From assembly GCA_022495995.1 (NCBI GenBank), contig JAFEMH010002496.1, forward strand, positions 1 through 64,000: a stretch of DNA of 64,000 bases, in the 5' to 3' direction. A model generated the notes under the pieces. The model made no database searches. It saw nothing but the letters and a program-made list of their open reading frames with translations, and was not told the DNA's origin. Both the position numbers and the translations under genes were made by a program. The stretch comes from Adenophora triphylla var. japonica (lineage: Eukaryota; Streptophyta; Magnoliopsida; Asterales; Campanulaceae). Of this stretch, positions 10,210 to 21,388 are shown in pieces. How positions within the stretch are numbered: the stretch's first letter is position 1; the number at the start of each line of letters is the position of its first letter.

Positions 10210-10999
10210 TGAACAGTATAAACCGGGATACGAACATGGGCTTGCCCGAATTGGGCCTAAAGGGATTGGGCCATAAACATAACCCAATATACAAGTATCA
10301 ATGCACAAGTAATAGAGCCGAGGCACCTTCCTCGGATGCCGAGGAACATCTCCTCGGCCTTACATCAACAACATGCTCTTCATACTTGGCCCATCACACT
10401 TCGAGGTATCACCAGTGACGAGGAGAGAAAGGTTCTTACCTCGGCTTATCACAAAATGACGAGGAGACAGAATCATTCATCTCGGCATATTCACATGTCG
10501 GCCAATCACCAAATGACGAGGAAGAAGAATCATTCATATCTTCTTATATACCAATGCCGAGATAAAACATTCATGCTCCTCGGCTTTCCGATTAGCAGAT
10601 CGTATAATCTTGTTTAAACAAGGATTCAACAGTTATGGTCCAATCAGGATTGTAACCGTCAACACCAATTCAAGTCAAACAATGACTCCTTAACATATAT
10701 AATTCTCTTAGGATTATGTCTTATCTCTTTACAAGTTCACTTCAACATGGATTATATCAATCCATCCCTATAAATACAAGTCATATGGCTCTTTATTTGG
10801 TACGTTACTTTTTACAATACAGAAACTCTGTCAATTTAGTTTCTTACATACAAACCGTGAACTTACTCTCACGCCGGAGGGCCTTTAGCCGGACTCGCCC
10901 CGGCTTAGTTTACGTGTTTTCTCTTATTTTCAGGCCTTGCAATCTTCGGAGCATCCGAACGCTTGGATTTGGGCTGATTTGACGATTTTGGCATCATCA
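10210..10999 (+). repeat. 3' LTR of the Tat element
   Basis: Begins TGAACAGTATAAACC right after a purine-rich tract (AAAGTCGGGGGCC, 10195-10207) and ends GGCATCATCA at 10999. The minus-strand copy at 61720-62434 has the same termini. Internal tandem units with GACGAGGAG and CCTCGG lie at 10405-10570. CTATAAATAC at 10769-10778 is the likely promoter, and 'cgccggagggc' near 10872 lies in the presumed transcribed end. Confidence 0.85.
10769..10778 (+). promoter_or_regulatory. LTR TATA box
   Basis: CTATAAATAC within the Tat LTR, about 230 bases from its end. The same motif is present in the minus-strand copy at 61943-61952. Confidence 0.5.
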
Positions 11000-11015
11000 A
11001 TCACCCAGATTAATA

Positions 11016-11296
11016 CTCCCTCCGTCCCATTTGAAGCTTCCCCTTTTGTCAAAACGGGTGTCCCATTAAAAGCTTCACCTTTCCTAAAATGCCAAAGAAT
11101 CTTTACTATTTCACCCACTAATTCTCTCTCATACTTTACTTTTATACTCACAACAATACCAATCAACTTTACTATTCCCTCCACTCATTCTCACTCCTAT
11201 TTTACTTTTATAGTCACAATACTTTCTCCACTAACCTTTTTTCTTAATTTACGTGTCACCTTCAAACTGATGAAGGTTTAAATGGGACGGAGGGAG
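11016..11296. mobile_element. Stowaway-like MITE
   Basis: Starts CTCCCTCCGTCCCATTTGAA and ends with its inverted complement AATGGGACGGAGGGAG, flanked by TA on both sides. These are the terminal repeats and TA target of Stowaway (Tc1/mariner) MITEs. Non-coding. Confidence 0.85.
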
Positions 11297-11337
11297 TATA
11301 TGTAGACTACTCTCCAGCCTAACAACATTCAACTCAC

Positions 11338-11935
11338 TTATCGTTCTGCAAGTCTTCTATTAGGTAGCATGGCACCAGCTTGTATTCTAGTCGTCCGACG
11401 TATCCTTCCTGGCAACAGCGATGTATGAACCACCGTCATAGTAGAATTTTCTGGCATGATCAGGGTCGTTGGAGCCGGATGCTTTGATACTGGTGATCGT
11501 AGCACATGATTATCCGGCTCTCTTGAAAACTCGTGCCGACACAACGGACAATTATTCTTTAAACGAAGCCACTTCCTAATACATTCATAATGAAACCAGT
11601 GACGGCAGGATAACTGATTGACGCTTTCTTTCCACTCAAACTCGTCGGAGCAAATAGCACATGAAGGCGCGTCAATCATCTGCTTCAAACTATTCGGCTG
11701 ACGAAGAGTTTGTCTTTCTTGAGGGTGGTCATGAAGGATGCGGCGGTTGAGCTAGGACGAGGATTATATGAAAAATTCATGTTGCTTTTGAGAAACTCGA
11801 TCGCACTTAGAAATCGGGATACGGTGTTCGGTGGTGGAGGAGTATCGGAGAGGCAGTCTTGGCAGAAGATGGCGGTGCCAGTGGGAGAGAGAGGCGTGGT
11901 GATGAAGGGAAGGAAAGGGTTTGTTAATTCAGGTT
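11338..11935 (-). pseudogene. RING-H2 zinc finger protein (putative E3 ubiquitin ligase), 5' part frameshifted or missing
   Basis: The open part 11338-11688 encodes a RING-H2 finger. Cys/His spacing fits C3H2C3: CAIC, then CRHWFHYEC and NNCPLC. A basic tail ends at LAER. Such fingers recruit E2 enzymes for ubiquitin transfer. Upstream on the same strand, another frame (about 11720-11935) encodes FCQDCLSDTPPPPNTV and related sequence, resembling the N-terminal part of the same kind of protein. It joins the finger only after a 1-base frame change near 11715. No convincing initiator for the full protein is visible upstream, so I call it a pseudogene, though a sequence error or second exon could also explain it. 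Confidence 0.6.
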
Positions 11936-12073
11936 AATATGAGTCCTTGAAGGAGATGGAAAATGGATTACTTGTTGGGTAAGTAAGGATTGTGTTTAAT
12001 TATTTAAATTGGTATTGGGCCAACTTAGGAAAGTTACTTAGATAGGAGTATTTCCAATTTGAATTATATTTAC

Positions 12074-12173
12074 TGTTGGATGTGGCTCGTTTTCTTTCAT
12101 GGCTGGATTTCTTCCTTTGAGGCGGGCGCCCCACCAAGGGTGAGGCGGGCGCCTGAGAGACAGAAGATGGAGC
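12074..12173 (-). mobile_element. Fragment of a copia LTR (same family as the element at 30860-35833)
   Basis: Begins TGTTGGATGTGGCTCG, the reverse complement of the LTR end at 31310-31327. It continues with the GAGGCGGGCGCC blocks seen there in reverse. Homology stops abruptly at about 12173, before the LTR is complete. It is about 100 bases, diverged and truncated. Confidence 0.7.
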
Positions 12174-12796
12174 TGTATGGTCTTGAAATATTTTTGCTTT
12201 TATATATTATATAGATAGATTGAATGACCATTATTGTCTCAAAATAAATGTTCTTTTAAATTTTTTGATTTAATTTTTTTCATAATTCATTATATTTTTA
12301 CAAATCTAAAATTTTGAAAATGAATTAAAAGAATATTTATTACTTTTTCTAGATTAAAATTAAATTTTTAAAAATGATTCTTAAATTTTGAAAAAAATCA
12401 TTCATTTTAGGATGGAGAGAATAATAAAATTTAAACAAATTAAATTTAATCCAATAAAATAAACTAATCTAATAATCTAAAATCTAATATGGGGGATAAT
12501 GATAAGAGAAATCAGTGCATGCTCCAAGATAATGTTTCTACTTTCTACCACCATCACATTCTTTTGGATGAAGTAGTTGAAGCATTATTTGTAGTTTGAA
12601 TTTATTACGTTTAAAAATATTTTGTTTGGATTTAAAAGCTAAAATTTGTGTTTAAATCAAAATCTAAAATAAAACTCTTCATTGAATGTGACACATGGCG
12701 GCTAATAATTGGTGAACATAGAGCTGACTTGGAATTCCACGTGGCGAGCTGTATGGTCTTGAAATGTTTCTGCTTTTATATATTATATAGATTGTA
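12168..12796. repeat. Pair of 48-base direct repeats enclosing about 530 bases of AT-rich DNA
   Basis: GAGCTGTATGGTCTTGAAAT at about 12169 recurs at about 12749. Both copies continue through TTTTATATATTATATAGAT with only two mismatches. The DNA between (12217-12747) is AT-rich and non-coding. The right copy ends 10 bases before the kinase exon 1 start. This could be a tandem duplication or a footprint of an insertion. Confidence 0.55.
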
Positions 12797-12806
12797 TGGG
12801 TAAAGA

Positions 12807-13205
12807 ATGCCAGAGCTGCGTAATGGAGTACGATGTGGCCGTGCTCCGATAAATAAGGAGAGTCCTCTTCCGACTTCTGCTGCTACGGAGAAGAGATCAG
12901 AGCATTTGGTCGGTAGCTATATCAAGAGTAGGGCGGCTGCAGTCAAGGAGGTGGAGGTGGCGGCGGTCGTGAAAGTTGTGAAGCCACAGACGCATAGGAG
13001 GAGAAAACATAAGGAGGTGGTTCACGAAAAGGCAGCGACAGCAGTACCGGCGCCGGCGCCGGCGATTGTCATATCTGAGGGTGAGGAGGAGAGAGAGAAA
13101 GAAGAGATTTTTGTTGCTGCGGGGAAGAGAGAAGAACCCGTGGTTGTGAAGAAGGGAGATCTTTTAATGGCCGATGCTAGTGGTGGGTTGAGCAGCGTCA
13201 CATAA
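12807..13205 (+). pseudogene. Exon 1 of a casein-kinase-1-like (MLK/HD16 family) gene, separated from its body
   Basis: Starts MPELRNGVRCGRAP, a good match to the MPELR start known for plant MUT9-like kinases / casein kinase 1-like HD16. It continues with a basic and acidic low-complexity region (VISEGEEEREKEE) and MADASGGLSS. In the family, this leads directly to VQVGGSP, which here lies 2.7 kb downstream at 15971. After GLSSVT the frame meets a TAA at 13203-13205 in unrelated sequence. The interval holds a SINE and a nested MITE pair. Exon 1 itself is open. Confidence 0.65.
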
Positions 13206-13330
13206 TTCGGCACGCGGTCCGATTCGCGACACGAATTCGCATACAGAATTCGCTACCCCCGAGTGAATGCGATTCACTTAGGTATTTTCGTTAAGAATTC
13301 GATTCATAATTCGCTTCATGTATTAGTAAT
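13206..13330. other. Unassigned AT/CG-mixed stretch with repeated ATTCG words
   Basis: Contains multiple copies of GAATTCG/ATTCGC (for example near 13226, 13244, 13297, 13310) between kinase exon 1 and the SINE target site. Probably the edge of an unidentified insertion. No coding potential recognised. Confidence 0.3.
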
Positions 13331-13346
13331 GTTAAACCAACTCTTA

Positions 13347-13713
13347 CCTAATGGGTCTTGTCCTTGTGGTATCTTGGGCGGCTTTCCTTCGGGGAGGTTG
13401 CAGGTTAGATTCCCCTTGGGGAATCTCTGTGGTTTAATTTCAACCATGGGTTTCAAGGTCCTTAGAGCCCCCCGGGGCACATCCGTGCAGTTAAGGAAGC
13501 GACATTGCTGGGCTTGCAACCTCAGCGTGGGGAGTTCAACTGCCGTGTTATAGGAGGACTCCCTTGGGGCCAGGAGTATAAGGGTTGCTACCACCCTGGC
13601 TGCATAGGGCATATCCCGCGATTTATCTCCGCCAGGACACTAAGGGGCCGGTAGCTGGTGGTCCAGAATTAGTCCGGCGAAGCTGGGAACCTGGGTATCA
13701 AAAAAAAAAAAAG
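13347..13713 (+). mobile_element. SINE (tRNA-derived-like short retroelement)
   Basis: A 367-base element flanked by perfect 16-base direct repeats GTTAAACCAACTCTTA (13331-13346 and 13714-13729), ending in an A12-13 tail. A box-B-like GGTTAGATTCC lies at 13403-13413, and a weaker A-box-like region is about 35-40 bases upstream. Target duplication, A-tail and internal Pol III-type promoter together define a SINE. Open frames inside it are fortuitous. Confidence 0.8.
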
Positions 13714-13729
13714 GTTAAACCAACTCTTA

Positions 13730-14148
13730 TTCTTCAGTTTCACTTCCCATTTTCTCGGTTAGAGAGCCCATAGTATTTTTTTTTGATAAAACAACTACGA
13801 AGTATTAGTCTTCTTTCTCACTTCTCACTTACTCCACAAATATTAATGATTGTTACTATTTTTGCTTATAAAATATGTTTAAAAAATTAAAAATAGAAAT
13901 AATTTAACTCTAGAACACAACGACTTCTCAAAATCAAACAATTTCAAAATTAATCAATCATAATCAAAATGGTCAAACAATATTTTTAAATAGTTGAAAA
14001 AAATAAATTGGTCATTTTGAGACGGAAGTTAGGTATTCATCCCGAAATAAATCTCGCGTATATTTTTTGGTCAATTGGGTAAAGTTTGACCACAAATTTC
14101 TATAAATTCAAAAAATTGTATTTATTCTCCATTAAAATTACCATTAAC
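13730..14148. other. AT-rich intergenic or intronic DNA
   Basis: No gene, repeat ends or structured motif recognised, apart from short A/T runs. The last 8 bases (CCATTAAC, 14141-14148) are the target duplication of the adjacent MITE. Confidence 0.4.
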
Positions 14149-15207
14149 TAGGGGTGGACATGGTTCGGTCTGGAAGGAATTTGGAGACCAAACCGCTAGT
14201 ACTCGGTTTGGGAAAATCCCAAACCAAATCGAACCATAGAAAATTTCAAACCAAACCAAACCAAACCACCTCGGTTTGGTTCGGTTCGGTCTCAAACCAC
14301 GGTTTCATAAACGGTTAAAACCGTGATCCGAGGCTGATCTGCACAGGCCAATACGAATCTGAGCACATCCCGACTAAAAGCGTTGCTCTTTACATTTTTT
14401 TTTTTTATCAAACTAGCAATCATATACTCCCTCCGTCCCATAACAAGCGACACGCTTTGCCATTTTGGGCGTCCCGCGATAAGTCACACTTCCTAAAATG
14501 GAAAAGAATCTTTACTATTTCCTCAGCTCATTCTCTCCTACATTATTATAATACTCACAACACCATTATAATTTACTATTCTCTCCACTCATTCTCTCTC
14601 CTACTCAACTATCTACACTCACAACACATCAACCTTTTCACTTTTTCCTTAATTCCCGTGCGGAACAGTAACTGCGTTGCTTGTTATGAGACGGAGGGAG
14701 TATATGGCTAATAAGAGAAGTTGACAAATTGCTGATTCGATCTTCTTCAATTTTATTGTTTTGAATCGACCCCATTGATTTCTTCCTAGAACACAAAGCT
14801 GAAATGCTGGATTCTACTTTTTGTTCATGTCTTTATAAGCTGGAATGGCATCAAAATGACTCCTCAAATTTCAAAATCAACCCCTAATCTTCCCAGACAG
14901 CCTCAATCATTTCATTTGGAGAAACTAGGCAGCCAAATGCCTTTCTATCTTCTAAGAAATGTGGCTGAAGTGTAAGAAGTCTGTCTGTAGGGATTTCACG
15001 GTTCCAAACCGCGGTTCGGTCTGAATCGGTTTGGTTCGGTTCGGTTTGGTTCGATTTTGAGGTTCGAATTGCGTGAGGCAAGACCACACGGTTTATTAAA
15101 TTTTCAAACCAAGCTAAACCATTTATAAAAAAAAACCAAACCAAGCTGCGTGGTTTGGTTCGATTCGATTTCAAATCGCGGTTTGAACCGAACCATGTCC
15201 ACCCCTA
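14149..15207. mobile_element. hAT-type foldback MITE with long inverted arms
   Basis: Starts TAGGGGTGGACATGGTTCGG and ends with the inverted complement (CCATGTCCACCCCTA). It is flanked by perfect 8-base duplications CCATTAAC (14141-14148, 15208-15215), the hallmark of hAT transposition. Arms of about 180-200 bases, rich in GGTTTGGTTCGG words, pair with each other. The interior is non-coding and has been invaded by a Stowaway MITE (14427-14700). Confidence 0.85.
14427..14700. mobile_element. Stowaway-like MITE nested in the hAT MITE
   Basis: Begins CTCCCTCCGTCCCATAACAA and ends GAGACGGAGGGAG, flanked by TA repeats. It lies wholly inside the 14149-15207 element, so it is the younger of the two. 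Confidence 0.85.
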
Positions 15208-15215
15208 CCATTAAC

Positions 15216-15970
15216 AATTTTCACATTTTTTATTTGGAACAACTTCAATGGGCCTTATGTGTTATCTACTTCCATGTTTTGTTAGTCCAAGTGAGTCCAA
15301 ATGGCCCAAATTAGACGCATTGCCAATTTCCAACGACCGCTTCAAAAGCCCAAATAGATTTTAACAATTCAATCCCCTGATTTTCCACAACTCCAAAACC
15401 CTAGACCCCTCCGATCACTTCTGCAAGCTCCCGGCGATTATAGATCCTCAATTCCGGCGAGTCATAACGACATTCGCGGTAGGGAAAATATAAGATACCT
15501 CTTTACGATTGTATTCTGTTACTGAAGCCGCAAAACAAACGGGAAGAAATCAGATCCAATACTTTCGGCAAATCAAAGCCATTTTGATCATTGTTCTTCG
15601 ATCTGCAAAACAAACGGAGAAATAAGGTATGTTTTTAATCTTCCACCATTTTTCTCATTCAAGCGAATCTGGGTTTTTTTTTTTTCAAATTTGGAAGAAC
15701 ATTGAAAATCGAATTTCATAACTTTTGGGAGCGAACTCAGTCGCGAATTTGGGCTTTTTAAGTGCTAGTAAAGCTACTGGTCAGGAGGAAGAAGGGAATA
15801 CTGCAAAATGTGGGTGTAGTGTACGCTATGTAGGCTCTTATAGGATGTTTGGTTCGTCATCCAATACCATGTAGTTGTGGTGCATGATTTTAGAACTTCT
15901 TGGTACAAAATTTATAATGCAAAATGTGGGGCTCATTGGCTTCTATTATCTTGATGTGGCTGGTTATCAG
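15216..15970 (+). other. Leader-like sequence before the kinase body
   Basis: Around 15350-15630, the sequence has the look of a plant 5' untranslated region ('aaaaccctagacccctccg', then CT-rich), with a possible donor AAG|GTATGT at 15626-15631. The AG just before VQVGGSP is at 15969-15970. Since the MPELR exon lies further upstream, this may be an alternative promoter or inserted DNA. No coding sequence recognised. Confidence 0.35.
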
Positions 15971-16638
15971 GTTCAAGTAGGAGGGTCGCCACAGTATAAG
16001 GTTGAGAGAAAGTTGGGCAAAGGTGGGTTTGGTCAGGTATTTGTTGGTCGACGAGTTACCGGTGGAAATGAACGGGCAACCGGTTCTGCAGCCCTGGAGG
16101 CGAGGGCCTTTTAAGAGGAATTTACAATTTTTATTCCTCTTGTTTTTTTTTTCTGACTAAATATTTTACATGGTTTCTCTGGTTTGTCTTTTATATTACA
16201 GGTTGCTCTAAAATTTGAGCACAGAAACAATAAAGGCTGCAACTAGGGTCCTCCATATGAGTGGCAGGTTTACAAGTATGTGTGCTAGTTATTCTGGGTT
16301 TCAATATGTGTTCATGTTATCGCAGTATTCTATGGAGACTGAATTGATTGATTCCTCCTTTTTTTTTGGCACAGTACTTTAGGTGGTAGTCATGGGGTAC
16401 CTAAAGTACATTACAAGGGAAAGCAAGGAGACTACTATGTAATGGTATGATTAAGTTGGCTCACGTATATTTTTGCTATTGCTAATTATCAATTTGTTTT
16501 TTCAATATTTCCTCTGTAACTTTCTTTTTTAGCTAGTAATAACTGTATATTGTATAACATTCATCCAAGTGCTATTTTTCAGGTTATGGACATGCTTGGA
16601 CCAAGCTTATGGGATGTATGGAATTCTTCAGGACAGTC

Positions 16639-18202
16639 GTGAGTACCTAGGCTTGTTCATCTGATAGCATCCATTTTTTTTACTATTATCTAGTTTTTGC
16701 ACGTTGATTTTTCTTAGGCTCTAGAGGAACTGAATATCCTTCCATGGTGGCATTCTTTTAGCTTCATTAAATTCTTCTTCATTCTTTCTTTCATGATTTT
16801 CATTTGCTTTTGTTGAAGTCGTGTGATGGAAGTTGCACACCAACGTACTGACTAGAATAGTTTGGGGGTTGTTGGTTTGACAAATTGATATAGGACCTTA
16901 ATGGGTGGTTAAAACGGGATTGTTGTTGGTGTGTGTGTGTGGACAACAACCTTTCATATATGTGCGGATTAGGTATAACTATATTGTTGCTTTACCTGAA
17001 AGGCTAGAATCAGCAGCTAAATGTTGAACAGCTGTTCATGATTGGCGTTCAAAATGGTACTTGCATTCTCTAGGCGATTTATTTACAAATCAACAGACAT
17101 ATTATCCTCTCGTGACAGTGAGATCAATATTGTCTTTAAGAACATAATTGAAATGAGTCGGTCTTAAGAGTTGAGCCTTGAGCCTGTTTATGTGGGGCTT
17201 GTTCCTACACCATTGAATCACCTCCTTTGACGTCATTTGCCATGGCTTAAAGCCCATAGAAGCCTAGTCATTGGATCACTTATATATACAAGACATACAA
17301 TGCTTGAATAAAACCATAAACACTTGCCTTGGTGGTTATTGGTTCTATTAAAAACAAGGATGGATCGTGTTTTTTAATGAAACGTTCATAACATCCATTA
17401 TACCCTTCTTTAATACCCAGACAAGGATGATTTATTTTTTAATGGAACTTCCATAATTCCCATGATACCCTTCTTTATTACCCATCATAAACACTTCTGA
17501 TAGACCCAAATTAAACATGACCATTTCATATCACCCATAAACCATAAAGTAGAAATTCAGCTGAAATCAAACAAGGCAAATCATATGCTCTTGAAATATG
17601 CATATTTCTCTTTTATGTACTGTTTGTTAGTTAGCTAATTTTGTGCCCACGATACTTACACACTATATCTGCTATGGTTGAGAAGATTGAGCTTATTTTC
17701 AACCCCAAAGGATTGCTTTGCTGCATATATGCGCTGCTTTGTATATGTAGCTGGTTGAGACATGCTTAAGATTTTTCTTTAGTCAGCTTTTTCTGTGGTT
17801 AATATCATTTCAGGGATGCAATTTTTTCTCACAGCATCTTAGCATATACTCCCTCCGTCCTTAAATAAATGTCCAAATTTCATTTTAAGGGACACTCTAA
17901 AAATGTGTTTTTTTTTATACATTTTAATGGCAAAGATGCATAAATATTCTTGTTATCCACTTTCTAAACATTTAGTTTTACGATAATAAAATGAATAGCG
18001 ATTTTTTTTTTTTTTGGGTAAAAAAGCGTGTAGGGACCAAGTTATTTACAAAAATGACATTCATTTTGTGACAAAAATTTCTTGAATTTGAACATTCATT
18101 TAGGTACGGAGGGAGTACTTCGTATTACTTTATTATCATTACTCTGGATCCTTGTATTGTTTTTGGCATCTCATGTCTTTTCTTCAAATCTCTATGCTCC
18201 AG
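16639..18202 (+). other. Long intron of the kinase pseudogene
   Basis: About 1.56 kb between GQS and MSSEMVACIAVES. It holds the Stowaway MITE at 17849-18115 and otherwise AT-rich DNA with a direct repeat of 'ttttttaatg(g)aac(g/t)t(t/c)cataa' words around 17370 and 17440. No other gene seen. Confidence 0.6.
17849..18115. mobile_element. Stowaway-like MITE in the kinase intron
   Basis: Begins CTCCCTCCGTCCTTAAATAA and ends TTTAGGTACGGAGGGAG, with TA on both sides. 267 bases, non-coding. Confidence 0.85.
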
Positions 18203-18879
18203 GATGTCATCCGAAATGGTAGCTTGTATTGCTGTGGAGTCTTTGTCGATCTTGGAGAAGATGCACTTAAAGGGGTATGATGTGTAAAATTTCTCAACTG
18301 TTTTTGTTAGTTCCTAATTGATTTAGTTAGTTACCCACTCCACCGCGCTGCTGATGAGATTCTGATGACTTTTCCCTGTGGTTGAATTCCATTTCTATTT
18401 CTGTTTCTTACATATCATTCTATGATGGTCAGTTATGTGCATGGGAATGTAAAGCCAGAGAACTTTTTACTAGGCCAGCCATCAACAACTCAAGAAAAGA
18501 AACTGTTTCTTGTTGACTTGGGATTAGGTCAGTAAAGTTTAATTCAGTGGATTATTGTTTAATTTGAGTATGATCAACGACCTGATATGTTTAGGTAAAG
18601 TATTTTTCTATGGCGCAATTACTTAAGTTTCAACCGTTCTTTTCACAATTCTGATTCACTTATTTCTTGAATTCACGCAGAGGAACTGTTAGATACGCAA
18701 GTGTGCATGCTCATTTGGGAAGGACTGCTAGTAAAAGAGATGATCTGGAGTCTCTTGCATATACATTGATTTTTCTTCACAAAGGCAGGCTGCCATGGCA
18801 AGGATATCAGGTAGTACTTGCATTTATATCTTATTGGACTTACTTTGGCACTTCAGATAGCTTTATAGATTAACTTTTG

Positions 18880-19170
18880 TTGCTCTAATGAGGGAGAATC
18901 ACCTAAGGTGGTTTGGTCATGTGAGATGGAGACCGAGTGATGCTCCGGTTAGGAGGCCTGAAGTGTGGAGAAGTGATAAAATGGTGAGGGGTAGGGGAAG
19001 GCCTAAGAAAACTTGGATAAGGGTGATTGGAAACGGCATGCGTTTATTGAGATTAGATGAAAATATGGCTTTGAATAGGCCGGAGTTGAGGGTTGTGGGT
19101 GATGGGGGTTGATTTCCCTTTTTATTATGTGTATTCCTTTTTACTATCATTTTTTTTTTCTTCTTTGCTT
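18880..19170 (+). mobile_element. 5'-truncated LINE tail in a kinase intron
   Basis: 18888-19112 encodes MRENHLRWFGHVRWRPSDAP, then RRPEVWRSDKMVRGRGRPKK and TWIRVIGNGMR. This is the conserved C-terminal end of plant LINE reverse-transcriptase proteins (LRWFGHV...GRGRPKKTW). It is followed by non-coding T-rich 3' sequence. It lies between the exon ending LPWQGYQ and the exon starting GDNKSFLV, so splicing would remove it. Extreme 5' truncation is usual for LINE copies. Confidence 0.8.
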
Positions 19171-20693
19171 CTTCCAAATTTTATCCCCACCTTTTTCCTC
19201 TCTCTTTCTCTCATTTTTTTACGATGACATATATTTGATTTTGTTTCATAGGGTGATAATAAATCATTCCTAGTTTGTAAGAAGAATATGGCCACATCTC
19301 TCGAAATGTTGTGCTGCTTCTGCCCTGCACCACAAACAATTTCTTGAGATAGTGGTGAACATGAAGTTCGATGAAAAACCCAACTATTCCAAGCTAATCT
19401 CTTTGTTCGAGGGACTACTTGGTCCCAACCCTGCCATAAGACCAATAAATACAGATGGTGCTCAAAAGGTGATCTTTTTGGATATATGACTAAAAAGAAC
19501 AAAAAATTTGTTGGATGCGTATTGCTGATCTTATAGATTTTTTCTGATATCCTTGTTAGATTATCTTCCAAGTTGACCAAAAACGTGGCAGATTGAATCT
19601 TGATGAGGAAGATGATGGACAACCCAAGAAGAAAGTTCGCATGGGAGTCCCTGCAACACAGTGGATATCAGTTTATAATGCCAGGCTACCTATGAAACAG
19701 CGGTACAACATTGCTTGTAGAAATTGTATTGGACCTTTTTTTGGATCATATAGTTTTTTAAGGCCCGTGTCAATTTGCAGAGTTCTCACAATAATTTAGC
19801 GTCATTAGTGCTCTTATGATTCTTTTGCTCGTCATGTACATGCATTTGCCTTCATTTTTTCCAACATGGAGTTGGTAAATTCTGTGGTGTCTTTACTGAG
19901 TCTTGCCTGAAATATGTGAGACAAAAACCCATTTGATCCCGTGATGAATCTGCCCAATTTATCTTAGCCTACTTCTTTATCCAAGACCATCAGGACTTTT
20001 TGCATGCTGCTGATTATTGTCTTGCCTCTGGTTCCAAAAGAGCAATGAGCCTTGTTTTGTCCTGAATGTTTTCTCTTTATATGGATTAGTAAACTGCTCA
20101 TTGTGTCCGTGTAGGTACCATTACAATGTGGCGGATTACAATGTGGCGGATGCAAGACTGCCACAACATGTGGAAAGAGGAAACGCTGATGGTTTACTTA
20201 TAAGTTCTGTGGCATCCTGTTCCAACCTGTGGGCTCTTATAATGGACGCTGGAACGGGCATCACTAACCAAGTCTATGAGCTTTCTCCTTTCTTCTTGCA
20301 CAAGGTGAAACACCTTGGCATATTATTACATAGTTTGTTCTTTCATTAATCTTAGAGTTGCATGAGATTATTAAATTCCTTATACATTAAATATTGCAGG
20401 AATGGATCATGGAACAATGGGAGAAGAACTTTCATATCAGTTCTATTACTGGGTCTAACAATGGAAGTTCTCTTGTGGTGATGTCCAAAGGTATATTTGG
20501 TCTTGGATTATATGAAAATGAATACGGCTACTACAGTTGCTTGTGGTCGATGTTATTTCTGGTTTTCCATTTCACAAAAGCACATTTGTTGCCGCATCAT
20601 CATACGAAAAGGTAGTCTAATGGGCATATTTGTTCAATCATTTGATATTTCCGTGAATTTTGTTGACACGCAGTGCAGAGGTTTTGTTTTATA

Positions 20694-20882
20694 CTCTCTC
20701 CAACCCATAATAAATGTCGTACTTTCCTTTTTGGTCCATCCCAGAATAATTGTCGCGTTTCTAAATAAGGGAAGAGACTCGGTGCAATTTTATCCTTGTA
20801 TAGGCAATGTACAAACTAGTATAGCACCCTCCTTAAAAATGTTGACAAGTCAAATGCGACATTTATTTTGGGACGGAGGGAG
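20694..20882. mobile_element. Stowaway-like MITE
   Basis: Left end CTCTCTCCAACCCATAATAA and right end TTATTTTGGGACGGAGGGAG are inverted repeats, with flanking TA. It sits in the intron after VVMSKG of the kinase pseudogene. Confidence 0.75.
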
Positions 20883-21121
20883 TATTATTTTATTTTTCTA
20901 TCTGAATGTGTCAATTACAAATATACGAGAAACAGAATGACCAGAATTGAACATGTTGATGGTTTTTGGATGATTACAAGAAATAAGATTCATTAGTGAA
21001 GTTATGCTATTGAACTCCGTATTATGTTAGTTTCTTTCCAGAACCATGATTTAAATATGTATTGCTGGTTCTTAGAAGCGATGGTTTGCTAAGCTCTTAT
21101 CCTGACATACTTCTTAATTTA

Positions 21122-21388
21122 TTCCCTCCGTCCCGATTTAAGTTTCTTAGTTTGACTTTACACGCTCAATTAGGAACCAATGCAAAATGGGCAACAATAG
21201 TAGTGTGTTGGGGACATAATTGTCCAAAACACTATTCATAAAGCTATTGGGGGAAAAGTAGATAGGTACGTAACCCCTTTTTTTTTTTTTTGTAATTCTA
21301 TGAAATCTATGGAATAAAGCAAACTAAGAACCTAAAACTGGGACTGGCCAAAAATGAAAGTAAAAGCCTTAAAATGGGAGGGATGGAG
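21122..21388. mobile_element. Stowaway-like MITE
   Basis: Left end TTCCCTCCGTCCCGATTTAA and right end AAATGGGAGGGATGGAG are diverged inverted repeats. Lies in the same kinase intron as the 20694-20882 copy. Confidence 0.65.

Larger units (their letters stand above)
3482..10999 (+). mobile_element. Tat-lineage (Ty3/gypsy) LTR retrotransposon, 3' portion
   Basis: The order is RNase H, a second (archaeal-type) RNase H, integrase, repeat-rich spacer, antisense accessory gene, polypurine tract, and 3' LTR ending at 10999. The dual RNase H and an accessory frame between pol and the 3' LTR are hallmarks of the Tat/Retand clade. The left side is cut by the minus-strand LTR insertion ending at 3481, so LTR, gag and most of reverse transcriptase are missing here. 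Pol is broken by two insertions (3835-3945, 4358-4539) and a stop codon at 5396-5398, so the copy is inactive. Confidence 0.85.

Noticed and set aside
13263..13612. Pair of overlapping frames with Cys and Pro
   Set aside because: They fall in the SINE, which is non-coding.
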